Positions 9,117 through 17,370 of a stretch of DNA of 64,000 nt are shown here, piece after piece (position 1 is the first letter of the stretch; each line of letters starts with the position of its first letter). The position numbers and the translations under genes are program-made. Origin of the DNA: Candidatus Hydrogenedentota bacterium (GTDB taxonomy: Bacteria; Hydrogenedentota; Hydrogenedentia; Hydrogenedentales; JAGMZX01); NCBI GenBank assembly GCA_029556545.1, contig JAKQEQ010000085.1, positions 19,069-83,068 of the forward strand, written 5' to 3'. The notes below the pieces were generated by a model, which made no database searches, was not told the DNA's origin, and worked only from the letters and a program-made list of their open reading frames with translations.

Positions 9117-10298
9117 ATGTGCGATACCGTGGTGGCGATTACCGCCGAAGGCGTGCTGTTCGCCAAGAACTCCGACCGGGACGTAAACGAGGCGCAGTGC
9201 CTCGAGTGGCATCCCCGGCGTGAATACGCGGCGGATGCGTATCTTCGCTGCACCTGGATCGAGATTCCGCAGGTCCGCGAGACCTGCGCTCTGCTCATCA
9301 GCCGCCCGTTCTGGATGTGGGGCGCCGAGATGGGGGCCAATGAACACGGCGTCGTCATCGGAAACGAGGCGGTCTTCACGAACCAGCCCTACGCGCCCAC
9401 CGGCCTCACGGGTATGGACCTCGTGCGTTTGGCCCTCGAACGGGCCGACACCGCGCAACGCGCCTGCGAGACGATCGTGGCGCTCCTCGAGGAACACGGC
9501 CAAGGGGGCGGATGCGGTTACGAGAACCGGCGCTTCACGTACCACAACAGCTTCCTCGTCGCCGACGCCGGGGCGGCATTCGTCCTCGAAACAGCCGGGA
9601 GGCACTGGAGCGTTGCGCCTGTTGCCGACGTGCGCGCTATCTCGAACGGGCTGAGCATCCCGGGCTTCGCGCAAGAGCATGCCGACCCCTTGCGCACGCG
9701 CATTGCGGGCTGCGCCATCCGCCGAGCGCGGTCCGAAACCCTTGCGCGCCAGGACCCGACGGTCGCCGGGATGATGCGCCTCCTGCGCGATCACGGCGCG
9801 CCGGGCGCCCCGCCGAAATACAGCGCGCTGACTGGGGCGCTTTGCGCGCCGTGCGTGCATGCCGGCGGCCTGCTGACGGCCGTGCAGACGACGGGCTCCT
9901 GGGTCGCGGAACTCCGGCGCGACGGCGCGCGCCACTGGGTCACGGCCACGTCGGCCCCTTGCACGAGCCTCTTCAAGCCCGTGTCCGTGAACGATCCGTC
10001 GGATACCGGCCCCGCGCCGGGTCCCCACGCCGACGACTCGCTCTGGTGGCGGCACGAACGGCTCCAGCGCCGCATTGCCCGCGACCCCGCCGCCTGGACC
10101 GCCTATTTCGCCGAGCGCGACGCGCTTGAGGCGGCGTGGTTGGCCGCGCCGCCGCCCGCCGCCGTGGCATTTGCCGAGCACCAGGCGCTTCTTGACCGGC
10201 AGACCGGGATCGTCGACGAGAAGCCGGGGCGCGACCGACGGCCATGGTGGATGCGGCGTTTCTGGCGCGTCCGAGATCGCCTCGCGGGACTTTGCTGA
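9117..10298 (+). CDS. Secernin-like Ntn-hydrolase (peptidase C69 superfamily)
   Basis: 393 aa. It starts 'MCDTVVAI', so removal of Met would expose Cys2, the expected N-terminal nucleophile of this Ntn family, followed by 'LFAKNSDRD', which matches the secernin/dipeptidase hallmark. Other typical stretches are 'MWGAEMGANEHGVVIGNEAV', 'LTGMDLVRLALERA' and 'YHNSFLVAD'. No signal peptide is seen, so it is cytoplasmic. Family members include amino-acid dipeptidases and eukaryotic secernins, whose chemistry is poorly known. It converges with the UroD-like gene with only 12 nt between the two stops. Confidence 0.88.
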   Translation: MCDTVVAITAEGVLFAKNSDRDVNEAQCLEWHPRREYAADAYLRCTWIEIPQVRETCALLISRPFWMWGAEMGANEHGVVIGNEAVFTNQPYAPTGLTGMDLVRLALERADTAQRACETIVALLEEHGQGGGCGYENRRFTYHNSFLVADAGAAFVLETAGRHWSVAPVADVRAISNGLSIPGFAQEHADPLRTRIAGCAIRRARSETLARQDPTVAGMMRLLRDHGAPGAPPKYSALTGALCAPCVHAGGLLTAVQTTGSWVAELRRDGARHWVTATSAPCTSLFKPVSVNDPSDTGPAPGPHADDSLWWRHERLQRRIARDPAAWTAYFAERDALEAAWLAAPPPAAVAFAEHQALLDRQTGIVDEKPGRDRRPWWMRRFWRVRDRLAGLC

Positions 10299-10310
10299 TT
10301 CCGCGGCCGC

Positions 10311-11432
10311 TCAGTACGCGCCGAATTCGAGGGCGGCGTCGATCCAGGCGAAGTAGTTTCGCTCGGTCCGTGGGGACAGCGGCTCGTTGATGGGGGCGGC
10401 CGTGGGCATGATCACGTAGCCGCCGCCGGCCTTCGCGGCGTTCATCTGCTCGCGCACGGCTTCGCGGATCTGTTCGGGCGCGCCGTGTTCGAGCATCTTC
10501 AACTCCGTGTTGCCGAAGAGCACAAGCCTCTCGCCATAGCGCTCCTTCACTTCGCGGAGCGTGATGTCGCCATCGGGCGGGGGTTCGATGGGGTCGAGGC
10601 CGTGCGCGCCCGCCGCGACGATGTGGGGGAGCGCCTCGCGGATGCGCCCGTGACAGTGCGCGCGTACGAAGATGCCCGCATCGGAGAAGACGCGCGTCGC
10701 CGCCGCGAGACTGGGCAGGACCATCTCCTCGAAGAACGGCGGCGGAAGATAAGGCGGCGTGTAGTATTCGGGTCCGCAGAGGCGGATCATCGGCCCGAAC
10801 CCCAGTTCAGCGTCCAGGCGCAGCCGTTCGAGGACGGGGCCGGTGAAGGCGTCGATTAATTCCACTATTTTGTCGCGGTGTTCGTAGCACATCGTCGTGA
10901 ACAGGCCGAACTCGAAGAGGTCGGGCACGCATGCCGAGGGATCGCTGCCGTCGTTCATTAGGATTCCGCGGTCGCCGAGGCGTTCCAGCGCCTCCGCATA
11001 CTGGGCGACGGCCGCGGGCACGCGCGATTCATCGATGCGATAAAGATCCGGCAGCACGCGCAGGAACGCATCGACGTCGCGCGGGCCTTTGAGCAGGTGC
11101 TCCGTGGTCCAGACCGTGTGGACGTCGGGCCGCTCGACGGAGGCACGCGTGAGGTCGCCCAGCGGCGTGTGGAGGCGCGCATGTGTCACGCTCGCGCCGT
11201 CAGGGCGCGTCTCGCGGCGCGTGTCCCACAGTTCGGAATCGGCCCAGGCGTTCCAACCCCACATGTAGAGGCAGTCGGTGTCCGCGCGGATTCTGTCCAT
11301 GAGCCGTCGGTACGACGGCGCGCGGTTCTCGAAGTGGTCGGGATTCCAGCCGACGAGTTCATATGTCGAAATAGGGACGCGGTCGACGCGCTCGCGCCGC
11401 AACGTGCGCAGCAATCGCTCGCGTGGAGTCAT
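10311..11432 (-). CDS. Uroporphyrinogen-decarboxylase-like (methyltransferase-type) protein
   Basis: 373 aa from the ATG at 11432, which follows AAGGA by about 9 nt; the longer ORF in the track is a run-through of the YhhN gene region. It begins 'MTPRERLLRTLRRERVDRVP', typical of the UroD/MtaA superfamily rather than true HemE, with 'GPEYYTPP', 'RAHCHGRI' (candidate zinc or corrinoid ligands), 'GLDPIEPP' and 'LFGNTEL' later. Members of this branch transfer methyl groups to or from corrinoid proteins or are uncharacterised. Its gene lies 11 nt after a YhhN-like membrane protein gene on the same strand. Not likely a heme enzyme, as the context has no heme genes. Confidence 0.85.
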   Translation of the reverse strand: MTPRERLLRTLRRERVDRVPISTYELVGWNPDHFENRAPSYRRLMDRIRADTDCLYMWGWNAWADSELWDTRRETRPDGASVTHARLHTPLGDLTRASVERPDVHTVWTTEHLLKGPRDVDAFLRVLPDLYRIDESRVPAAVAQYAEALERLGDRGILMNDGSDPSACVPDLFEFGLFTTMCYEHRDKIVELIDAFTGPVLERLRLDAELGFGPMIRLCGPEYYTPPYLPPPFFEEMVLPSLAAATRVFSDAGIFVRAHCHGRIREALPHIVAAGAHGLDPIEPPPDGDITLREVKERYGERLVLFGNTELKMLEHGAPEQIREAVREQMNAAKAGGGYVIMPTAAPINEPLSPRTERNYFAWIDAALEFGAY

Positions 11433-11443
11433 CGTGCCGTCCT

Positions 11444-12154
11444 TTACGCCGGCGGCAACACGAGGCCCGCGGTATAGGCGAGGACCATCTGGCCGCCGTA
11501 ATAGAGCGGCAGGCCGATCCATCGGTTCCAGGCGTCGCTCTTGACGAATCGGTCGCGCGCCACCATGACATCGGACACGTAGAAGAGCACGGCGCCAATG
11601 ACCATCGGCGTCGCGCCGCCCCGGCCCACCGCACCGGCGGAAAACGCGACCATGAGACTGATCACGACGATATAGGCGTACACCGGCGCGCGCATGTTCC
11701 CGAGATTCGGTGCGAGCCACAAAATGACGGGGATGGCGACGACGACCAACGCCGCCGCCGCGCCGAGCGTCCAGGAGATCGCGATGCCGTGCAGCAGGAA
11801 CGCCGTCACGTAGGCCACGTGGCCGAGGAGAAAGCTGACCAACCCAGCCAGAAACACGCGCGGCTCGCGGAAAAAGAGAAACAAGTCGCCCCACCACGAC
11901 AGAAAGAGCCCCGCAAGCAGACCGCAGCCATACGGCGTATCGAGCGCGCCACGATGGACGGCCAGCGCCAGGAACGCCGTCGAAGCGATCATCTTCGCGA
12001 CGCACCCGAGCGCCTTGCCGCGACCCAGCGCGTCCGTTACCAGCAGTACCGCGACCCCGGCAACTACGACAAGAATGCTCCCCATGATCATATAGTGCTT
12101 CTCCATAGTCAGACGCGGATACTCACGCGGCGGCACGGACATCCGCTGCTCCAT
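11444..12154 (-). CDS. YhhN/TMEM86-family membrane protein (lysoplasmalogenase-like)
   Basis: 236 aa with about eight hydrophobic helices covering nearly the whole length, and conserved-looking 'SWWGDLFLFF' and 'YVSDVMVARDRF' segments typical of the YhhN family. Characterised relatives hydrolyse the vinyl ether bond of lysoplasmalogens. A start at Met17 (12106) is equally possible; neither start has a clear ribosome site. It lies upstream of, and probably in one transcript with, the UroD-like gene. Substrate here is unproven. Confidence 0.83.
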   Translation of the reverse strand: MEQRMSVPPREYPRLTMEKHYMIMGSILVVVAGVAVLLVTDALGRGKALGCVAKMIASTAFLALAVHRGALDTPYGCGLLAGLFLSWWGDLFLFFREPRVFLAGLVSFLLGHVAYVTAFLLHGIAISWTLGAAAALVVVAIPVILWLAPNLGNMRAPVYAYIVVISLMVAFSAGAVGRGGATPMVIGAVLFYVSDVMVARDRFVKSDAWNRWIGLPLYYGGQMVLAYTAGLVLPPA

Positions 12155-12230
12155 TCGCGAGGCAAGAACTGCTATGTCTTCCGAGTGCCCCGAGCTTATG
12201 CACGTCGACGGGGCGCCCGTTACTGCCTTG

Positions 12231-13196
12231 TTACGTTTTTCGGTTCTTGTCCGCCAGTTCGTTCTCGATGTTGCGGACCCGCCAGCGGAGGTCCTCGAGC
12301 AGTTGCCGGTTCACGCCGATCAGGTCGGCCAGGAGCCCGACGACAATCAGCGAGACGCCGGTGCCGAGGAACAACACGCCGAAAATCAGAGACTGGATGT
12401 GCCCTGCGCTGTTAGCGGTGAAGTAATAATAGAGAAAACGAATGCTCGGGATGAGGCCGACGGCCAGCGAACACAGGCCGAGCAGCGCGAAGAACCGGAA
12501 CGGGCGATAGGTCATGAAGATCCGCACGATGGTCAAGACCGACCGCCGCAGGTATTCCGGGATGCTGCTGATTAGGCGCGAGGGCCGCGTCTCCGGGTTC
12601 ACGCGCACGGGCACGGACATGATCGCCATGTTCTTGCGTCCGGCCTGGATGATCGTTTCCAGCGTGTAGGTATAGCTGTCGAAAACGTTGAGGCGCATGG
12701 CGGCTTCGCGCGTCATGGCGCGAAAGCCGCTCGGCGCGTCGAGCACGTCCGTCCGACTGGCCAGCCGAACCACCCACGAGCCCGCCTTCTGCAATAGCCG
12801 CTTGAACGGCGAGAAATGCGCGATTTCGTCGATCGGCCGCTCGCCGACGACGATTTCCGCCTTGCCTTCGAGAATCGGAGCAATCAGGCTTGGGATATCC
12901 TCCGCCTTGTACTGATTGTCCGCATCCGTGTTGACGATGATGTCCGCCCCGGCGCGCACCGCGAAGTCCAGCCCGGCCATGAAAGCCCGCGCAAGGCCCC
13001 GATTGACCGTGAAGCGAATGACGTGGTTCGCCCCGGCCTCACGGGCGACTTCGGTAGTGCGGTCCGTCGAGCCGTCGTCAATGACGAGCCATTCCACGAC
13101 GTCCACGCCCGGCAACTGCCGCGGCAGTTCGGCCAGCGTGACGCCGAGCATGGCCTCTTCGTTGTAGCATGGAATCTGGATGATCAGTTTCAGCAT
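12231..13196 (-). CDS. Membrane-anchored GT2 glycosyltransferase (DPM/GtrB-like)
   Basis: 321 aa. A GT-A domain (1-215) has 'IPCYNEE', 'IDDGSTDRT' and the metal-binding 'NTDADNQY', and 'DAPSGFRAM' near its end. Two hydrophobic helices follow (about 235-305), then a basic, probably coiled tail. This layout matches transferases that load polyprenyl phosphate with a sugar at the inner membrane. It is divergently oriented to another GT2 gene, about 170 nt apart. Sugar donor unknown. Confidence 0.92.
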   Translation of the reverse strand: MLKLIIQIPCYNEEAMLGVTLAELPRQLPGVDVVEWLVIDDGSTDRTTEVAREAGANHVIRFTVNRGLARAFMAGLDFAVRAGADIIVNTDADNQYKAEDIPSLIAPILEGKAEIVVGERPIDEIAHFSPFKRLLQKAGSWVVRLASRTDVLDAPSGFRAMTREAAMRLNVFDSYTYTLETIIQAGRKNMAIMSVPVRVNPETRPSRLISSIPEYLRRSVLTIVRIFMTYRPFRFFALLGLCSLAVGLIPSIRFLYYYFTANSAGHIQSLIFGVLFLGTGVSLIVVGLLADLIGVNRQLLEDLRWRVRNIENELADKNRKT

Positions 13197-13367
13197 GTAC
13201 AGTCCCCGACTTCCACAAGGAGCCGATTATAGCAGAAGCAGACCGGCATGTATTCCGAACGCCGCTTGGCGCGGTGGTCGCGCACGGTGGGGCGTGTTTT
13301 CGTTCGGCGGGGGTTGAATACCCCATCGAGCGCGGTGTAGAACGCCGGGATGGGGCAGGAGGCCGGC

Positions 13368-14111
13368 ATGTCGGGGTGGACGCAGGAACAGTTGGAACAG
13401 ATGAAACGCGCGTTGGCGTGCGTTGTGCCGAGCTATAACGCCGGGGCGCGGGTGCGGCCCGTCGTCGCGCGCTTGTGCGCGATGCTCGAACGGGTGATCG
13501 TCGTGGACGACGGCAGCACCGACGGTGCGGCGCAGGCGCTGTGCGATTTGCCGGTCCGGCTTTTGTCGTTCCCGGAGAACCGCGGAAAGGGCCATGCGCT
13601 GCTGGCGGGCTTTGCCGAAGCCCTGCGCGAACCCTGGGTCGAGGCCGTGTGTGTGTTGGACGCGGACGGCCAGCACGACCCGGAGGAGCTACCCGGGCTC
13701 TACGAGGTTTGCATCGAGCGGCAGGCGGACCTGGTCATCGGCGCGCGCACTTTCGACAAGAAGGGGGTTCCTTGGCGCAGCCGCGTCGGGAACCAGGTGA
13801 GTGCGGCGATCCTGCGGCGCGTGCTCGGCACGGACCTGACGGATACGCAGTCCGGTTATCGGGTGCTGTCGCGCCGGTTCGCCGAGGACGTGGTGCGGAG
13901 CGTCCCCGGGGGGCGGTACGAAACAGAGATGGCCATTCTCCTGAAAGCGCTGGGCGAGGGGCGCCGCGTCATGTCCATTCCCATTCGCACCATCTACGAG
14001 TCCGGCAATCCTTCCTCGCACTTTCGGAGGATCAGGGACTCCTATCGTGTCCTGTGGACTTTGCTTCGGGCCATCTTGGGGGCGAAGGCCCGACGCGCCT
14101 CGGCCCGGTAA
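13368..14111 (+). CDS. GT2 glycosyltransferase (dolichol-phosphate mannosyltransferase-like)
   Basis: 247 aa starting at the ATG preceded by AGGAGG 5 nt upstream (the ORF track start is 18 nt earlier). Single GT-A domain with 'VPSYNAG', 'VVDDGSTDG', 'DADGQHDPEE' and 'DTQSGYRVLSRRF', and no membrane helix. DPM-like enzymes without anchors make polyprenyl-phosphate sugars in cytoplasm. It is divergent from the membrane-anchored GT2 gene, suggesting a shared envelope glycan role, though this is inference. Confidence 0.9.
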   Translation: MSGWTQEQLEQMKRALACVVPSYNAGARVRPVVARLCAMLERVIVVDDGSTDGAAQALCDLPVRLLSFPENRGKGHALLAGFAEALREPWVEAVCVLDADGQHDPEELPGLYEVCIERQADLVIGARTFDKKGVPWRSRVGNQVSAAILRRVLGTDLTDTQSGYRVLSRRFAEDVVRSVPGGRYETEMAILLKALGEGRRVMSIPIRTIYESGNPSSHFRRIRDSYRVLWTLLRAILGAKARRASAR

Positions 14112-14425
14112 CGCGGGGCGAGAAGCCGGGTACAATTAGCGCAGGCAGGTCGCGGCGCTGGTAAACGGTATGGACGGCATGGTCAAGATGGACGGCAGGA
14201 GATTTCCATATGGGATGGACGACTTTTGCGGAGCATCCTGTCACCGATGCGGGCCGGTTGTGCGTTTCTGTTAGCGTGGGACGCGCGGTGTGCCTTTGGC
14301 ATAGTGATTTGGCCGCGACTAATGCGATCCCGTCAGCGCCACCGAGCCGCCCCGGACGTGGGAATGCCGTGGATGGTGGCGGTGTTACCAAGCGTTCCGC
14401 GAAAACGCAACAGCAAGGGCCTGCA
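14112..14425. other. Intergenic region before the first DUF5011 gene
   Basis: About 314 nt without a gene I can support. The frame of the downstream gene stays open through it but the product lacks a plausible start. It holds a -10-like TACAAT near 14130 and a short 'atggac' run (about 14169-14195) related to small repeats seen near 53632 and 61665. No RNA gene is evident. Confidence 0.5.
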
Positions 14426-15535
14426 ATGAAAGGTCAACTCGGCTTCGGTCTGCTCACGGGTGCGATGTGTGCCGCCATCGCGTTAGCGACGGCCCCCGCG
14501 CGTGCCCAGGATATCGATAATCCTTTGGGCATGACTGTGACTCATGACCTGCCCAACGGCTATACGGCGGGGCAGGACGTCACGGTGGCGGTAACCCTCG
14601 CCGTGGCCGAATCCGGGACGATCTTGGCGCTCGGGCTGGTCGAGGAACTACCTCCAGGATGGTCCTTCAAGGCGCTGGGAGAGTCTTCCGCACCGTTACC
14701 GGCAATCTTTCCCGCCGCCGGCGCTGGAGGCGAACTCGGGTTTGTCTGGATCACCGCGCCAAGCACGTTTCCCTACACGTTGCGTTTTGTGTTGACACCG
14801 CCAGCCACCCAGACGGAATCCCAGGAATTACGTGGCCAGGCGGAATATCGATTGGAGACGGGCGGAGCGCGCCGTACGGACGTGGCCGTGCTGGTGCTGG
14901 ACCCGGGTATCGACTATGAGCCGCCGGTGATCACGCTGCTGGGCGGGGAAATTGTAGCGGTCGAGCAGTATCAACCCTACATCGAGCCGGGCTACACCGC
15001 CGTCGATGATGTGGACGGCGACATTACCGGCTGGGTCGAGGTCGAGGGCGCAGTGGACACCGCGGTTCTGGGCGATTACGAACTGACGTACCGCGTCAGC
15101 GACAGCGCGGGCAACGCCGCCTCGGTAACGCGGACAGTCCGGGTCATCGACTATGAGCCGCCGGTGATCACGCTGCTGGGCGGGGAAATTGTAGCGGTCG
15201 AGCAGTATCAACCCTACATAGAGCCGGGCTACACCGCCGTCGATGATGTGGACGGCGACATTACCGGCTGGGTCGAGGTCGAGGGCGCAGTGGACACTGC
15301 GGTCCTCGGCGATTACGAACTGACGTACCGTGTCAGTGACAGCGCGGGCAACGCCGCCTCGGTAACGCGGACAGTCCGGGTCGTGGAACCGAATACGACG
15401 GTCAAGGGATTCTTCTGTTGTTCGGGGGACATGGCGGCCTCGGGGCCGGGCCGGTACTGCGATCTGGGTGTTCTTGTAGGTGTCGGACTGAGTCTTTTTC
15501 TGCTGCGTCGCCCGCGACGAGGCGAGATTTTGTGA
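14426..15535 (+). CDS. Exported protein with two near-identical DUF5011 (Ig-like) repeats and a C-terminal anchor
   Basis: 369 aa from the ATG at 14426, chosen because it gives a signal peptide ('LLTGAMCAAIALATAPARA'). Residues about 30-160 form a domain shared with the next gene ('GYTAGQDVTV', 'ELPPGWSFKALG'). Two 79-residue DUF5011 repeats follow ('PPVITLLGGE', 'GDITGWVEVEG', 'YRVSDSAGNAAS'). The C-terminus has a CC pair, a hydrophobic helix and 'RRPRRG', the layout of cleavable sorting tails such as MYXO-CTERM or JDVT-CTERM, though I cannot assign a class. It is probably a surface or periplasmic protein of unknown role, paired with the paralogue immediately downstream. Confidence 0.85.
   Translation: MKGQLGFGLLTGAMCAAIALATAPARAQDIDNPLGMTVTHDLPNGYTAGQDVTVAVTLAVAESGTILALGLVEELPPGWSFKALGESSAPLPAIFPAAGAGGELGFVWITAPSTFPYTLRFVLTPPATQTESQELRGQAEYRLETGGARRTDVAVLVLDPGIDYEPPVITLLGGEIVAVEQYQPYIEPGYTAVDDVDGDITGWVEVEGAVDTAVLGDYELTYRVSDSAGNAASVTRTVRVIDYEPPVITLLGGEIVAVEQYQPYIEPGYTAVDDVDGDITGWVEVEGAVDTAVLGDYELTYRVSDSAGNAASVTRTVRVVEPNTTVKGFFCCSGDMAASGPGRYCDLGVLVGVGLSLFLLRRPRRGEIL
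14912..15385 (+). repeat. Tandem 237-bp coding repeat (two copies)
   Basis: Two adjacent 237-nt units (14912-15148 and 15149-15385) encode the two DUF5011 domains. They differ at only a handful of mostly silent positions (for example catcgag/catagag), pointing to recent duplication or ongoing gene conversion. Confidence 0.92.
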
Positions 15536-15579
15536 TAGTATTCAAATGTGGACGAATGACCCGAACCAACGGGGTGATT

Positions 15580-17136
15580 ATGAGTCATTGGACGAGAATA
15601 TTGCATCGGCTGGCGCTGTGCGCGCTTGTGTTATGCCTTGTGTCGCACGGGTTTGCGGAGATCAAGCCGCCTGAGGGCAACACGGCGGACTATAACCCGT
15701 CCGGCATGTTTGTATCCCATGTGGTTCCGGGTACGTATGTGGCGGGACAGCCCGTCGAGGTGAGCATTATCATCAACTTCACGGTCGTGGATGGTATCAC
15801 CGCGATGGGTTTCACGGAGATCATTCCGCCCGGCTGGACTTTCCAGTCCATGGGCAACCTCATTGCCGGATTGATGCCGACCATCACGCCGCAACCCGGG
15901 GCGCAGGAGGAACTCGGGTTCGCCTGGATCACGATTCCCCCCGATTTTCCGTATCAATTCAGTTATTTCCTTATGCCGGACGAAGGGGCAGCGGGAGTCC
16001 AAAGTATCACCGGCCAGGGCATGTATCGGACGATCGCCGGCGAATTGAATTCCGATCCGGATACGGTGGTGATGAACGGCAGAGATACGACGCCGCCGCT
16101 CATCACGCTGTTGGGCGACAACCCCGTGACCGTCGAGCAGGGAAGCCCGTATTTCGAGCCGGGGTTCACCGCGACAGACAACGTGGACGGCGACGTGAGC
16201 AGCCGCGTGCAAGTGCAAGGAGCGGTGAACACGGCTGTCGTGGGCACGTACACCCTGACCTACAGCGTCCGCGACTCCGCGGGTAATGCGGCCACGCCGG
16301 CTTCGCGGACCGTGATCGTTGTGGAGCAGGCGAGTGAGGGCGGCGGAGGCGGCGGTACGGTGACCCCGGGCGGGGGGGGAAGCACCCCCCGGCGACCGCG
16401 CACCGCAAGCCGCGGCTACGGCTACTACGCGGGCAACTACGACCCAATGGAACAGTTCGACCGCTTGGCGGAGGGCAGTGGTCTCGATACGTTGCAGCAA
16501 GCCGTGCAACAGGCGCAGCAGGCGCAGGCGGAGCAAGCCAAGGCGCAGGCGGCGCAAGCCAAGCCGCCGCAGCCTCCAACTGTGGGTTCTTCGAACATGC
16601 CGGGCGTGTCGTCCGGCCCCATGACCGTTGCCGTGCCGCCGACAGCCGGCGCTCCCCAACCCGGCGCCCTCAACGCGGGGGGGGTCTGGCCCCTGCCGAA
16701 CGTCGCCGGCGAGACGCCCGGGAAAAACGATAAGGGCGGAACGCCCGACGCGGAGGAAAACCAACCGGCCGCAAACGCGCCCGTAACCGCAACGAATGCG
16801 CCGCGCATGGCGGCCCGCGACGCCGGGTCGCCGACGGATATCTCGGTCGCGGCCCCGCACTCCGAGCCGTCTGCTACGCCTCCCGCGGCGGCCCCCGCAA
16901 CGCCTCCATCCGCGCCGGCGTCGCCGGATGCGCCCTCACGCGGCTTTTTTGGCGGGATTGCCGCCGCTGTCGCGGCGATGCAAACGGCCGATTGGGTGCG
17001 CCTCGCCGTGGTGCTTGGCGTGCTGGGCGTGATTGCGGGCTTCGCGGCCGCGGCATGGCGTTTCGCGTACAGCCCGGCGCCCCAACGCAAGAACGGCCAC
17101 GGCAAGAATCCAGCTAACGGCACGCCCGCGCGGTGA
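15580..17136 (+). CDS. Exported DUF5011 protein with Gln/Pro-rich linker and C-terminal TM helix
   Basis: 518 aa from the ATG at 15580, preceded by GGGGTGA; an ATG at 15556 is also possible. Signal peptide 'LHRLALCALVLCLVSHG'. The N-terminal domain is paralogous to the upstream protein ('GTYVAGQPVEVSI', 'EIIPPGWTFQSMG'). One DUF5011 repeat follows ('PPLITLLGDNPVTVEQG'), then a Gly run, a 'QQAQQAQAEQAKAQAAQAK' stretch, a long Pro/Ala-rich linker and a TM helix near 470-495 with a basic tail. The linker suggests a cell-wall or periplasm-spanning protein. It differs from its partner in having a standard anchor and no Cys-bearing sorting tail. Function unknown. Confidence 0.85.
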   Translation: MSHWTRILHRLALCALVLCLVSHGFAEIKPPEGNTADYNPSGMFVSHVVPGTYVAGQPVEVSIIINFTVVDGITAMGFTEIIPPGWTFQSMGNLIAGLMPTITPQPGAQEELGFAWITIPPDFPYQFSYFLMPDEGAAGVQSITGQGMYRTIAGELNSDPDTVVMNGRDTTPPLITLLGDNPVTVEQGSPYFEPGFTATDNVDGDVSSRVQVQGAVNTAVVGTYTLTYSVRDSAGNAATPASRTVIVVEQASEGGGGGGTVTPGGGGSTPRRPRTASRGYGYYAGNYDPMEQFDRLAEGSGLDTLQQAVQQAQQAQAEQAKAQAAQAKPPQPPTVGSSNMPGVSSGPMTVAVPPTAGAPQPGALNAGGVWPLPNVAGETPGKNDKGGTPDAEENQPAANAPVTATNAPRMAARDAGSPTDISVAAPHSEPSATPPAAAPATPPSAPASPDAPSRGFFGGIAAAVAAMQTADWVRLAVVLGVLGVIAGFAAAAWRFAYSPAPQRKNGHGKNPANGTPAR

Positions 17137-17196
17137 CGTTCCTCCCCGGCAACTGAAGGATCAGCGCGGGTGCCCTCCGAACGGTTCCGGGAAAAG

Positions 17197-17207
17197 TGTG
17201 CTATTAT
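17197..17207 (+). promoter_or_regulatory. Extended -10 promoter candidate
   Basis: TGTGCTATTAT matches the extended -10 pattern TGTGnTATAAT, about 165 nt upstream of the 7TM kinase start. No good -35 box is seen, which extended -10 promoters can tolerate. Confidence 0.35.
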
Positions 17208-17370
17208 GGCTCGCGTAAGGGGTAACGCCCGCGCCATCGGCAGAGGGCGAGCGTCGCCAGCGCGCTGGCGGGAGTGAATGTGCTCCAGTCTGCTAGTGCG
17301 ACGTAAGTCTCGCCCGTTGCGACGGCGCTCGCGGGCGTGGCCCGCTTGACGTCGGGAAGGGGTCGGTGTC

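Noticed and set aside
14300-14330. Sigma54-like site 'tggcatagtgatttgg' before the DUF5011 gene
   Set aside because: The -12 GC element is missing, so it does not match the -24/-12 consensus well enough to report.
14210-14425. Upstream extension of the first DUF5011 ORF
   Set aside because: The extension lacks family sequence and would bury the signal peptide that starts at 14426.
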